Assembly (NCBI GenBank): GCA_024743115.1
Contig: JANSXC010000012.1
Coordinates: forward strand, 62,001-126,000
Length of the DNA stretch: 64,000 bases
DNA from: a bacterium
GTDB taxonomy: Bacteria; Planctomycetota; UBA1135; UBA2386
Direction of reading: 5' to 3'
Positions 17,961-26,836 of this stretch are shown here, in pieces. Made by a program: the position numbers and the translations under genes. Every line of letters starts with the position of its first letter. The stretch's first letter is position 1. The notes under the pieces were generated by a model, which searched no databases, had not been told where the DNA came from, and saw only the letters and a program-made list of their open reading frames with translations.

Positions 17961-18575
17961 ATGGTAGGGCCGCGGTCGGTGCCCACGACCGAGGAACCCG
18001 TGACCGACGACTTCGACCAGCTCCTCGGCCCTCTCGGCGCCGGCGAACGCGCGAGCCCACAACTCATGGAGCGGCTCTACGTCGAGCTCCGCGCAATGGC
18101 CGAGCGACTGATGCAACGCGAACGCGGCAGCCACACCTTGCAGCCCACCGCGCTGGTTCACGAGGCGTTCCTGCGCCTGGTGAACGCGGAAAAGGTCGGT
18201 GAGAAGGGCCACCTCCACTTCCTCGACGCCGCCGCCGTGACGATGCGTCGCGTGCTCGTCGACCACGCCCGGAAAGCTGGCGCCCAAAAGCGCGGCGGCG
18301 GGCGCTGGGACCGCGTCACACTGCGCGGCATCGCCGAAGACGAACCCGACGAAGAGGCCTTCGACGAGGTCGACATTGCGGCGCTGGATGCCGCGCTCGC
18401 CGAACTCGGCCAGCTCGACGAGCGCCACGCCAAGATCGTCGAGTTGCGCTTCTTCGGCGGCATGTCGGGTGAACAGATTGCAGAGCACTTGGAGATTTCG
18501 CGAAGCACCGTGGTGCGTGACCTCGCGTTTTCACGGGCGTGGCTCCAGCGACGGATGAAACAGACTCCGCCCTGA
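17961..18575 (+). CDS. ECF-type sigma factor (TIGR02999 / ECF01-Gob-like)
   Basis: 204 residues from ATG at 17961, with AGGAG seven bases upstream; a GTG 39 bases later is an alternative. It has the signature SHTLQPTALVHEAFLRL of the planctomycete ECF subfamily TIGR02999 in region 2, and RRVLVDHARKAGAQKRGGG after it. The region 4 helix-turn-helix is GGMSGEQIAEHLEISRSTVVRDLAFSRAWL. These sigma factors are typically encoded next to Pkn2-type kinases, and here the giant kinase-WD40 gene is divergent 32 bases away. No anti-sigma gene is present. Control may run through the kinase, which is inference. Confidence 0.93.
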   Translation: MVGPRSVPTTEEPVTDDFDQLLGPLGAGERASPQLMERLYVELRAMAERLMQRERGSHTLQPTALVHEAFLRLVNAEKVGEKGHLHFLDAAAVTMRRVLVDHARKAGAQKRGGGRWDRVTLRGIAEDEPDEEAFDEVDIAALDAALAELGQLDERHAKIVELRFFGGMSGEQIAEHLEISRSTVVRDLAFSRAWLQRRMKQTPP

Positions 18576-18705
18576 GGTGCCCCATGGGTGGCGTAGCTTG
18601 TGCGAGGGTGGGTCGCCCTTTCTCGGAAATCGGCCAACCACGGGTCTTCCGACCACCGCCCCGCGACATCCGGCGTCAACGTGACGCAACCAGGAGGCCG
18701 GCCCC

Positions 18706-19623
18706 CTACTCCTCCATCTCGTCGACGACGGGCGCGTCCTCGACCAGATCCACCACCTCGGGCTCGCTCGCGCCGGACTCGTTGCCGTGGCCGTTGACCC
18801 AGACCTCTTCGATCTTCGTGCACTCGCCCTTCCGCCAGTGCGTGCGCAGGAAGTAGGCGTGGCCTTCGCCATCCTCGTCCTCTTCGACGCGCGGCACCAC
18901 GGCGCTGTTGAGGTAGAGCACGCCGCCGCGGCGCACGAACCGGGTGCGCTCGCCACCGCGCGGGTGGAGCAGGCGGTGGTGCATGTGGCCGGCGATCACG
19001 GCTCGCACGTTGAGGCCCATCGACTCGATGCGCTGCAGCGCGAGCGCGAGGTCGTGATCGCCCCAGTCGCCGCCGGGTTTGCCGAAGTCCTTGCCGAAGA
19101 TGTCGCTGGTTTGCTCGCCGAGGCCGGTCGGGCCATTGTGCGCGAGGATGACGAGGTCGCGATGTTGCGCATTGCGCGCCGCATCGACGATCGCCGCAGC
19201 GGACTGGCGCATGGTATGCACGCCGTAGATCTCGTCGTAGAGCTCTGGGCTGCGCAGACTCTGCCCGCCCCACGAAAACGGTCGCGCGCCGATCACCGAT
19301 ACGCCGGCGCTCGGCACCTCTTTCACGGCGTAGGCGACGTGGTCATCGCCGAGGATATCGAGCGACTGCTGCAGTTCGGGCGTCTGCGTCTTGTTGGTGA
19401 AACTGCGCCACGCATCGTGATTGCCGAGGATCACGGCCTTCGGAACGGGCAGCTCCTTGACCTTCTGAACGATCTCCGGGTCTTCATCGCCGAGATCGCC
19501 GACGAACATGACGAGGTCCGGCCGCACCCGCTCGAGATACGTCGCGTCCGCTCGGCGCCACCAACGGTGCACGTCGCCAACGACTAGGAGGTTGGCGCTC
19601 TGGCCTGCAGGGGTCACGGACAC
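18706..19623 (-). CDS. calcineurin-like metallophosphoesterase (TIGR04168-like)
   Basis: 305 residues from GTG at 19623. Metallophosphoesterase motifs appear in order: VVGDVHRWW (D-x-H), VMFVGDLGDED (GDxxD-like), VILGNHDAW (GNHD), VILAHNGPTGLG and IAGHMHHRLL (GHxH). This is the layout of a cytosolic family otherwise seen in cyanobacteria, algae and plants (TIGR04168). The D-x-H pair, GNHD and GHMH residues needed for a dimetal site are all present. An acidic C-terminal tail (VVDLVEDAPVVDEMEE) is an extension. It stands alone between genes on either side. The substrate is unknown. Confidence 0.85.
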   Translation of the reverse strand: MSVTPAGQSANLLVVGDVHRWWRRADATYLERVRPDLVMFVGDLGDEDPEIVQKVKELPVPKAVILGNHDAWRSFTNKTQTPELQQSLDILGDDHVAYAVKEVPSAGVSVIGARPFSWGGQSLRSPELYDEIYGVHTMRQSAAAIVDAARNAQHRDLVILAHNGPTGLGEQTSDIFGKDFGKPGGDWGDHDLALALQRIESMGLNVRAVIAGHMHHRLLHPRGGERTRFVRRGGVLYLNSAVVPRVEEDEDGEGHAYFLRTHWRKGECTKIEEVWVNGHGNESGASEPEVVDLVEDAPVVDEMEE

Positions 19624-19684
19624 GACCTCTGGTTACGGCAATCCGGCCGAGAAACAAGCGCAGCCGTGCAATCGCCGCGCCCCA

Positions 19685-20797
19685 TCATACGCCGCCCCGT
19701 CCCGGCTCGCGCTCGCACGCGGCCATCGCGGCGACGAGTTGACGATGGAAGTGATGCACCGCGCGCTCCTCGTCAGGGGCGTAGCGGCCACGATCGTAGA
19801 GCCGCGCGCGCACCCCGCGCTGGGTCGCGAGGACTACGGCCTGATCTTCGGCCTCGACCGTCTCGAGATCGCCACCGGCGCCACGATCACGCAGCGCCGC
19901 ATCGACGACGAACTGGCGATACCGCACGCGCGTCCGTCGCGGCCCGAGCGGCTCGATCAGATTGATCGACACGCCCCACGGATAGAAGTTCAGCAGCGTG
20001 CACGGGAACAGGAAGAAGAAGCACGCCGCGATCGCGCGACCGTGCAACGGATGCCCCGCGGGGAACTCGAGCACGGGTTCGCCCGGCCGCGAGAACGCGA
20101 CCTGCACCGACGCGTCGTCGAGCAGATGCGTCTCGTACTCGTTCGTGAGCGTGCGCTGCAACCCCGGGTGCACGTAGGGCACGTGGAAGCCTTCGAGGAA
20201 GTTGTCGAGATAGAGCGCCCAGTGCGCTTCGAACTCATAGTCGTGGCACCAGTCCGGCGTCGCGGGCATCGGCCGATCACGCAGACACCCGAGGTAGCGC
20301 TCGAGCGGCGCGATCCACTCCGCGAACGACACGTTCGGTTGCACGGCACCGAACGCGAACCCCGCCCACTCGCCAGTAGCAACGGCCGGCAGCGCATCGC
20401 CGCGTCCCGGGAAGCCGTCGACATCCTCGAATCCGGGCGCCGCGCGCACGCTGCCATCGAGGTCGAAGCAGCGGCCATGGTAGCCGCACGTCAGCACCTC
20501 CCGCGGCCCCGGCACATCACACACGATCCGACCGCGGTGCGTACACACGTTCGACAAACACCGTCGCTCGCCCGAGGCATCCCGTGTCCACACGAGCGGT
20601 TCGTCCGCGCAACCTGGCAACATGAGCCACGGTTCGACGTGCCCGACCGCCGGCGCGTCGCGATCGATCGGCGCCATGTGCCACGACCGCGCGAGCACGA
20701 CGCGCTGCCGCTCGAACCAGTCGGGGTCGTCGTAGAAGACACCCGGCAAGGTCTGCGCATGCCGGATATCGGCGTCGACCACGGGAAGCTCGCGCAT
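19685..20797 (-). CDS. Rieske non-heme iron oxygenase, alpha subunit-like
   Basis: 370 residues from ATG at 20797, 7 bases after the upstream regulator gene. The Rieske [2Fe-2S] centre is CTHRG ... CGYHGRCF (C-x-H and C-x2-H, about 83-106), preceded by SNV. The catalytic domain has the mononuclear-iron motif region YLDNFLEGFHVPYVHPGL (two His) and later VRYRQFVVDAALRD. It should be an aromatic-ring hydroxylating or demethylating oxygenase needing separate reductase partners, which are not encoded here. The immediate link to a sigma-54 activator suggests induction by substrate or by a stress signal. Confidence 0.88.
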   Translation of the reverse strand: MRELPVVDADIRHAQTLPGVFYDDPDWFERQRVVLARSWHMAPIDRDAPAVGHVEPWLMLPGCADEPLVWTRDASGERRCLSNVCTHRGRIVCDVPGPREVLTCGYHGRCFDLDGSVRAAPGFEDVDGFPGRGDALPAVATGEWAGFAFGAVQPNVSFAEWIAPLERYLGCLRDRPMPATPDWCHDYEFEAHWALYLDNFLEGFHVPYVHPGLQRTLTNEYETHLLDDASVQVAFSRPGEPVLEFPAGHPLHGRAIAACFFFLFPCTLLNFYPWGVSINLIEPLGPRRTRVRYRQFVVDAALRDRGAGGDLETVEAEDQAVVLATQRGVRARLYDRGRYAPDEERAVHHFHRQLVAAMAACEREPGRGGV

Positions 20798-20804
20798 CAC
20801 GATC

Positions 20805-22670
20805 TCAGCTCTCGAGCAGGCCGTGACGCTGCAGCTTTTCGCGATATGTCGTTCGCGGCACGCCGAACATCTCGGCCGCACGCGTCAGATTGCCGTTCGC
20901 GGCCGAGAACGTGCGCCGCAGCGCTTCGCGTTCCTGCGCCTCGAGCCGCTCCTTCCACGTGCCGCCATCCTCACCGCCGCCGCCGGCCGCGGCGCCGAGT
21001 TCGCCAGTCGCCGCCGACTCGTTCACCAGGCGGTCACGATCGAGATCGAGGTGCGACACCAGGATCGTCTCGCCACCGGCGCGCAACGCCGCACCCTTCA
21101 TCACATGGCGCAGCTCGCGGATGTTGCCGGGCCACGGCATCTGGCGCATCTTCTCGAGCGCTTCCTCGCTGAGCGCGGGCACCTCCGCGTGACCGAGCTC
21201 CTCGGCGGCCTCGGCAAGGAAGCGACCGCAGAGCATCTCGAGATCCTCGAGACGCTCGCGCAACGACGGCAGCAAGATCTCGAGTTCGCGCAGGCGATAG
21301 TAGAGGTCCTGACGAAAACGCCCCTCGCGCACCATGCGTTCGAGATCCTGGTGTGTCGCCGCGAGAATGCGCACGTCCACGCGGATCTGCCGCTGCCCAC
21401 CGACGGGCATCACGACGCGATCCTGCAGCACGCGGAGGATCTTCGCCTGCAGTTCGTGCGCCATGTCACCGATCTCGTCGAGGAAGATCGTCCCGCCGTG
21501 CGCCTCTTCGAAGTGGCCGCGACGGTTCTGCACGGCCCCCGTGAACGAACCCTTCTCGTGGCCGAACAGCATGCTTTCCATGAGCTGCTCGGGGATCGCC
21601 GCGCAGTTGACCGGCACGAACGGCCCCTTCTGCCGCCGCGACAGATCGTGCAGCGCGCGCGCCACGACTTCCTTACCGGCCCCCGTCTCACCGCGCAGCA
21701 GCACCGTGTAGTCGGCGGGGGCGTAGAGCTTGACCCGTTCGACGAGTTCCTGGCACGCGGGACTGTTGGTCTCGAGTGCCCAATGCGGCGCTGTGCTCGC
21801 CTCCGCATCCCGGGTGAGCAGACTGCGCACGATCACCCGGTTGCCGAGCGCGGTCGCGAGGATGCGACTGCAGAACGCCATGCGCTGCAGATCCTCCGCC
21901 GACAGCACCGCACCATCACGCGTGCAGTCCGCATACAGGATGCCGAGCGTCTTGCCGAGTGCCTGCACTGGCAGCGCCACCGCGCTCGAGATGCCTTCGC
22001 TGCGAATGCTCTGAAACGTGCTCGCCACCGGATCCGACGCGGCGATCGGCACATGCACGACCCGACCCGATTCGCGCACCTGCTCGACGAGCGACTTGCT
22101 GGGCCGGAACGACTTCTTCTCGCCCGAGCGACTCGCGAAGAACGTCTGCACGCCGTCGTCGGTATCGAGCACGACGTGCGTGCGATCGGCACCCGTCGCG
22201 CGCAGGATCGCGGCCATCGCCGCGGGCACCATCTGCTCGGGACTCTTCAGCCCTTCGAGATGGTCGGCCATCTCCATGAACGTCTGATACCAGGTGCCAA
22301 CCGGCGACCCCGGCGCAGGCGCGAGCGTCGCGGGATCGATCTCCTGCACCGCGTCCCCACCGGCCTCGGCGACGTAACGCAATCGCACGAGCGCGGGCCC
22401 GACGTTGAGCACGTCACCGTCGAGGAAGCTCTCGAAGCGACCGCCAACGTTGCCCGTCGCGCAGCGCACGGGAAACGGCAGCCCGGGCTCGGCACGCACG
22501 TGCAGCCGCCCGCGCTCGTCGCGCTTGACCTCCAGCACCCGGCCAAACACCCCCGGCAGGTCGAGGACGATGGCCGAGTCGGACTTGGGGCCACCGATCC
22601 AGAACGCCTCTTCCGCGACCTCCACTTCGCGCGAGCCGGAACGATCGGTGATTTCGAGCGTGACGGGCAT
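20805..22670 (-). CDS. sigma-54-dependent regulator: FHA-like + GAF + AAA+ + Fis HTH
   Basis: 621 residues from ATG at 22670. The N-terminus (1-95) has an FHA-like beta pattern. A GAF domain follows at about 135-290. The AAA+ core has Walker A LLRGETGAGKEVVARALH (about 325), the sigma-54 contact loop GSFTGAVQNRRGHFEEA (GSFTGA, a Ser variant of GAFTGA) and Walker B GGTIFLDEIGD, plus the arginine-finger region. The Fis-type HTH at the C-terminus (NLTRAAEMFGVPRTTYREKL) binds DNA. It should open sigma-54 promoters in response to the GAF ligand and possibly to a phosphothreonine partner through FHA, linking it to the many Ser/Thr kinases here. It lies upstream of the Rieske oxygenase gene. Confidence 0.93.
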   Translation of the reverse strand: MPVTLEITDRSGSREVEVAEEAFWIGGPKSDSAIVLDLPGVFGRVLEVKRDERGRLHVRAEPGLPFPVRCATGNVGGRFESFLDGDVLNVGPALVRLRYVAEAGGDAVQEIDPATLAPAPGSPVGTWYQTFMEMADHLEGLKSPEQMVPAAMAAILRATGADRTHVVLDTDDGVQTFFASRSGEKKSFRPSKSLVEQVRESGRVVHVPIAASDPVASTFQSIRSEGISSAVALPVQALGKTLGILYADCTRDGAVLSAEDLQRMAFCSRILATALGNRVIVRSLLTRDAEASTAPHWALETNSPACQELVERVKLYAPADYTVLLRGETGAGKEVVARALHDLSRRQKGPFVPVNCAAIPEQLMESMLFGHEKGSFTGAVQNRRGHFEEAHGGTIFLDEIGDMAHELQAKILRVLQDRVVMPVGGQRQIRVDVRILAATHQDLERMVREGRFRQDLYYRLRELEILLPSLRERLEDLEMLCGRFLAEAAEELGHAEVPALSEEALEKMRQMPWPGNIRELRHVMKGAALRAGGETILVSHLDLDRDRLVNESAATGELGAAAGGGGEDGGTWKERLEAQEREALRRTFSAANGNLTRAAEMFGVPRTTYREKLQRHGLLES

Positions 22671-22855
22671 GCGTCGGATTATCGCCGGGGGCGGAGAAAG
22701 TGGCACCCCCGGCGTCGGAAACCCGTCGATGCGGCCAACCGATGGCCGGACCGTCCCGTTCGAGTTATCATGGGTTTACGGCGGCCTGCCGGCCACGGCG
22801 CCCTTCTAACAGACGACCCAGGCGCCGTTCCGCCCTTCGCGCCGAAGTAACAACG

Positions 22856-23188
22856 ATGTCCCGCCCCGCGTCCCCCACGGGCTCCGACCGCCTGCTGCAC
22901 TGCTCGCTCGATCGCACACTGTTCGTGACGACCGACGACGGCAAACCCGTGGTCTGCAAGGTGTTCGTGCGCGGCTCGCTGGCGGACGCCGAACGCGAGG
23001 CGGAGCTCGGCCGGCGTTTCGCAGACCTCGAGGTCGCAGGCTACGGCGACGCACGAACCGACCCCGGTTCCGGCCGCCCCGCTGCTGGCCCGTTGCACGC
23101 ACACTGCAGGCGATGCATGAACGCACGGCCCCCGAGGCGCCCGCCGGGTTCTGCCACGGCGACATCAAACCAGGCAACCTGCTCGTGA
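22856..23188 (+). pseudogene. N-lobe fragment of kinase-like protein, out of frame with its C-lobe
   Basis: From ATG at 22856 this frame reads as a kinase N-lobe (RTLFVTTDDGKPVVCKVFVRG with a putative beta-3 Lys, then helix-C ADAEREAELGRRFADLEVAGYGDA). It loses sense after about 23070 and stops at 23188. The C-lobe (catalytic loop HGDIKPGN) continues in another frame from about 23092. About 35 residues that normally join helix C to the catalytic loop are absent as well. This points to a short internal deletion, not a multiple of three, around 23060-23095. Either the gene is broken or the assembly lost bases in this GC-rich stretch. Confidence 0.6.
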
Positions 23189-25758
23189 CTGCGGACACGA
23201 CGATCGTGCTCGACCTGGAGCACACGCGCCCGATCAGCCTCGCAGCGCCCGGCGCAACGAGCGGCTACGACGACGAACCGTTCGGCACTGCCGGGTTCGC
23301 GGCCCCCGAAGTCCGCAGCCATGGCCTCGCGACGACCGCGGCCGATGTCTTCGGCCTCGGCGCGACGCTCCGCTGGCTATTGTCCGGCGGCGGCCTCGCC
23401 CGCCTGCCACAGGACGCCGCGATGCAGCAGCTCGTCGCCCGTTGCACGGCCCCCGACCGTTCGCAGCGACCGACCGCCGGCGAAGTCGCCACCGAACTCG
23501 CGAGCCTCGCGCGCCGACTCGCGGACGAACCCGACGAAGACATCCTCGCCCGCATCGCGAGCGGCAACCGCATCGAGTTCGTCAGTGACTCGCCGCGATA
23601 CGCGGCACTCCAGCGCTTCGCCCAACGCCAGCGTCGACTGCTGCAGCGCTTCCCCGAACTGCTGACGATCCCGACCTCGACGCCGTCGACCCCAGCGACG
23701 GTGCTGCGCTCGCTGCACCACGTGCAGCGCACCCTGCGACACTTCCCACGCCATCGCGAACTGCTCGCGTGGCGCCGCCGCCTCGCCGCCGTCGCGCGCG
23801 ATCTGCTCGCCGCAACCGCGAGCAAGATCAGCGGCTGGCAGCGCGACGAGGATCACGATCAGGCAGCGCGCTGGCTCGAAGACTCGATGCAGCTCGCGCG
23901 CGCGCTGCTCCTCTTGCCCGGCCGCCAGCCGATCCCTGGTGCACCCGACCCGCGCACGGCCGGCCTGCTGCAACGCGATCCGATCACGTTCCTGCAGCGC
24001 CTGGAAGAACAGCTCGGAGAAGCGCGAGCCGAACTCGACGAAGCGCGCACCGCGATCGACCGCGCCGAGCAAAGCCTCGACCTCGAAGCCGCGGAGGCTG
24101 CGATCGATGCGATGGCCGAACGCTACGGCGGCTCGTCCCCGACCGCCGCGCGCCGACGCGATCAGCTGCATCGCCTCGCGTTCTACTTCGATCGTATTGC
24201 GCTGGCGCAACCCAACGTCGACCGCCTCGCACGGACCTGGGACAAGACGGCGCTCGAGCCTGTCGCGACGTTCATCGGCGCGTGCGTCCGCACGACCGCA
24301 CGCATGGCAGCGCGCACCGGCCAGGGCGAAAGCTCGACGCCGCTAGGGCTGCGCAGCCTGCAGGTCACGCTCGTCAATCTCGCCGAGGAGTTCCCGCATC
24401 TCTACGTGTGCTCGGGCCCGGCTCACGAGGCCCTCAGCGGCGCGCTCGCGCACACGTCCGACCTCGCGGCAGAGCTCGTCGCCGAAGCCAGCCAGCAACT
24501 CGAGTCCGTGCCCGTGCCCGTGCGACCGCTGCAGATCACGCTCGGACGGCTCGACACGTTCCGCATTCTCGAGGCGCTCATCGACCGGCCCGAACGACCG
24601 CGCAGCGAGCTGCTCGATTCGATCGAAGCCTTGCGGCTGAAGTTCGAAACCGCGCGCGCCGCCCGCGACCGCCTCGCCGAAGGCGCGGAGGAAGCAATCG
24701 CGCGGGGGCATTGGACGACTGGCCTGTTCGACATGGAGCGCGCGGTCGCGGGCCTCAACCCCGCGGACGAAGAGGAGCGCGCCGAGGCCGAACGCCTGGA
24801 AGGCCGCCTGCTCGATGCGCGCAAGAAGAAGCGCCAGCTCGAAGACGCGGTACGCCAGAACGTCGAACTCGGCAACCGCTACGGCGCGCAGCAGGACGAC
24901 ACGACGAGCACGATCGCGGATCGCATCGCGACGCTGACCGAACGCCGCACCTGCCTCGAGTTCCTCGTGGCCAACCTGCCGGAAGAACGCGCCCGGCTCT
25001 ACGGCACCGACCTGCGCGACGTCGAGCTGCACATCGCTCTCGAACAGGCCGCCGTCGCCGAAGCCGAGTTCGACGCCGCGACCGGCGCCGTCGAACATCA
25101 ACAGGAGATCGCCCAACGCGCCGTGACCGAGCTCGAAGACTCGCTCGACACGGCGGGCTTCACGGCCGAACCACCCGGTCGCCTCGTGCGCATGCTCGAG
25201 CACTGGCGCGCCGTCGTAGCCGCCGGCGAACGCGACGCCGCGAGCCGACGGGAGGAGGCCGCACGACGCGCGCGCGGGCGACGCCGGATGGCAATCGCCG
25301 TGACGCTCTCCCTGGGCATCGCCGTCGCCGCTGTGATCTGGTCGACTGGCGCCGGCCTGTGGCAAACGGCGGCGGCGGCCGAACGCGACGCGGGTGCACT
25401 GCTGACGGACTTCGAAGCGCGCATTGCCGCCGACGAGTCGACCTGGTCCGAGGCCGACCGTGAGCTGGTCGCGGCCCTGCGCGGAGCGATCGCAAATGCG
25501 CGCACAGCGGCGCCCTTCGACGCGGCGATCTGGCACGACGAGCTGGCTGGCCAACTGCGGGCGATCGCCAGCCATGCGAACGTAAAGGGTATCTGTGAAG
25601 CAGCTTCGGCTGGCTGGGCGGCGGCTCTCGCCACCGCGGCCGAGCGTTCGGATGCCGCCGCGCGGCAGACCCTGGCAACGCGCACGCGCGAGCTCGCCGT
25701 CGACCTGGCCGACCGACCGCTGACGCCGCCGACCGCGGTCCTACGCACTCTGCGCTGA
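23113..25758 (+). CDS. kinase-like C-lobe with long coiled coils and one TM segment
   Basis: 881 residues in the downstream frame. Residues about 12-130 are the C-lobe of a protein kinase: FCHGDIKPGNLLV (HGDxKPxN, HRD replaced by HGD), then IVLDLEHTRP where DFG should be, TAGFAAPEV, and VFGLGATLRWLLSG. The DFG motif is replaced by DLE, as in atypical aminoglycoside-phosphotransferase-like kinases. Residues about 140-700 are long Arg/Glu-rich helices likely to form coiled coils. A TM helix sits near 720-742 (MAIAVTLSLGIAVAAVIW), with a helical tail beyond it. The start given is only the first in-frame ATG; the natural N-terminus is the out-of-frame piece beginning at 22856. Confidence 0.7.
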   Translation: MHERTAPEAPAGFCHGDIKPGNLLVTADTTIVLDLEHTRPISLAAPGATSGYDDEPFGTAGFAAPEVRSHGLATTAADVFGLGATLRWLLSGGGLARLPQDAAMQQLVARCTAPDRSQRPTAGEVATELASLARRLADEPDEDILARIASGNRIEFVSDSPRYAALQRFAQRQRRLLQRFPELLTIPTSTPSTPATVLRSLHHVQRTLRHFPRHRELLAWRRRLAAVARDLLAATASKISGWQRDEDHDQAARWLEDSMQLARALLLLPGRQPIPGAPDPRTAGLLQRDPITFLQRLEEQLGEARAELDEARTAIDRAEQSLDLEAAEAAIDAMAERYGGSSPTAARRRDQLHRLAFYFDRIALAQPNVDRLARTWDKTALEPVATFIGACVRTTARMAARTGQGESSTPLGLRSLQVTLVNLAEEFPHLYVCSGPAHEALSGALAHTSDLAAELVAEASQQLESVPVPVRPLQITLGRLDTFRILEALIDRPERPRSELLDSIEALRLKFETARAARDRLAEGAEEAIARGHWTTGLFDMERAVAGLNPADEEERAEAERLEGRLLDARKKKRQLEDAVRQNVELGNRYGAQQDDTTSTIADRIATLTERRTCLEFLVANLPEERARLYGTDLRDVELHIALEQAAVAEAEFDAATGAVEHQQEIAQRAVTELEDSLDTAGFTAEPPGRLVRMLEHWRAVVAAGERDAASRREEAARRARGRRRMAIAVTLSLGIAVAAVIWSTGAGLWQTAAAAERDAGALLTDFEARIAADESTWSEADRELVAALRGAIANARTAAPFDAAIWHDELAGQLRAIASHANVKGICEAASAGWAAALATAAERSDAAARQTLATRTRELAVDLADRPLTPPTAVLRTLR

Positions 25759-25894
25759 TTTTCTGTTGGCCCGTTACGGGTCGACCGCAGAACTTGCGCT
25801 CGTGAGTGCAACACGGAGCACCGCGCTCCGTTGTCGACCCATCCATACCGGCAAGCGCCATGACCCCCCGCACCAAAGACTGGGTGCCACTGAC

Positions 25895-26728
25895 ATGAAC
25901 TACCCCGCCTCGACGACCTCGAAGTCGCTCTCCTCGTTCGCCCTGCTCCTCGCCGTCGCGATGCTCGCGTCGTGCTCGGCCCTGTCCCGCCCGTTCACGG
26001 GCCCGGACGCCGACTTCTCCGGCGCCGGTGGCGCGCTGCAGCCCGACGATGATCTGCCCTGCGCCGAGAACTGCGTGCCCAAGGGGCTGCGCATCGCGGT
26101 CGACTCGACGCTGATGGACAAGGACTTCCAGAAGGAGTTCGCGCAGGCGCTGCGCAACACGTCCGCGGGTCGCTTCGTCTCGATGCGGGGCCAGACCGGC
26201 GAACCGCAGTTCGAACTGCTCGTCACGGAGATGACGAACAACGACAAGTGGGAACCGAGCACGGTCGGCGCGATCGTCGGCGGCCTCGGCGGCGCGGCCG
26301 GAGGCGCTGCGGCGGACAAGCGTTGGCGTTCGCGCGGCGCGGCAATCGGTGGCGCGGCGGGCGCGGCCGCAGGGTGGCTGCTCTGGAGCAAGCAGCAGAA
26401 CCTCTGGGCGTTCGAAGTGAAGTTCAAGCAACGCACCAGCGCCGAAGGCCGCGGCAAGATCGAACAGAAGGGTGGCAGCGAAACGAGCTCGGGCGGCAGC
26501 CTGCAGGGCGTCACCGGCATGGGCGCTGGCGGCACGGCGTTCCAGGAGCAGGTCAAGCGCGTCGACTGGGACGTGACCTCGAACACCGCAGTGCAGACCC
26601 GCTACTTCGCGGTCGCCGTCGAAGGCGGCGCGTTCAGCAGCGAAGCCGGCCGCGCCGACGCCGCCAAGGCGGCGCTGCTCGAACGCCTGCCCACGTTCCT
26701 GATGGGCGGCGACGTCATCGACTTCTGA
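25895..26728 (+). CDS. glycine-zipper lipoprotein
   Basis: 277 residues from ATG at 25895. A lipoprotein signal peptide ends in the lipobox LASC (about 24-27), so the protein should be lipid-anchored. The middle has a Gly/Ala-rich hydrophobic glycine-zipper-like segment in two parts (VGAIVGGLGGAAGGAAADK and AAIGGAAGAAAGWLLW, about 125-165), likely membrane-inserting. The flanking parts are beta-rich and soluble. Similar glycine-zipper lipoproteins are envelope proteins of unknown function. It stands alone downstream of the kinase-like gene, after a 136-base gap. Confidence 0.75.
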   Translation: MNYPASTTSKSLSSFALLLAVAMLASCSALSRPFTGPDADFSGAGGALQPDDDLPCAENCVPKGLRIAVDSTLMDKDFQKEFAQALRNTSAGRFVSMRGQTGEPQFELLVTEMTNNDKWEPSTVGAIVGGLGGAAGGAAADKRWRSRGAAIGGAAGAAAGWLLWSKQQNLWAFEVKFKQRTSAEGRGKIEQKGGSETSSGGSLQGVTGMGAGGTAFQEQVKRVDWDVTSNTAVQTRYFAVAVEGGAFSSEAGRADAAKAALLERLPTFLMGGDVIDF

Positions 26729-26836
26729 TCCGGGTTGGCCGCTACCGGCCAAACCGTCCCAGGACCACGCCGAGCCCCTTCGGTGCTCCGCTCAGGTTCT
26801 GATCCGGGGCTGGCCCCACACGCCAACGAGCAATCC

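Noticed and set aside
22680..22720. Sigma-54 promoter resembling TGGCAC in front of the kinase-like gene
   Set aside because: The second half (TTGCA-like) is not at the right distance and the strand and spacing do not fit the regulator gene either.
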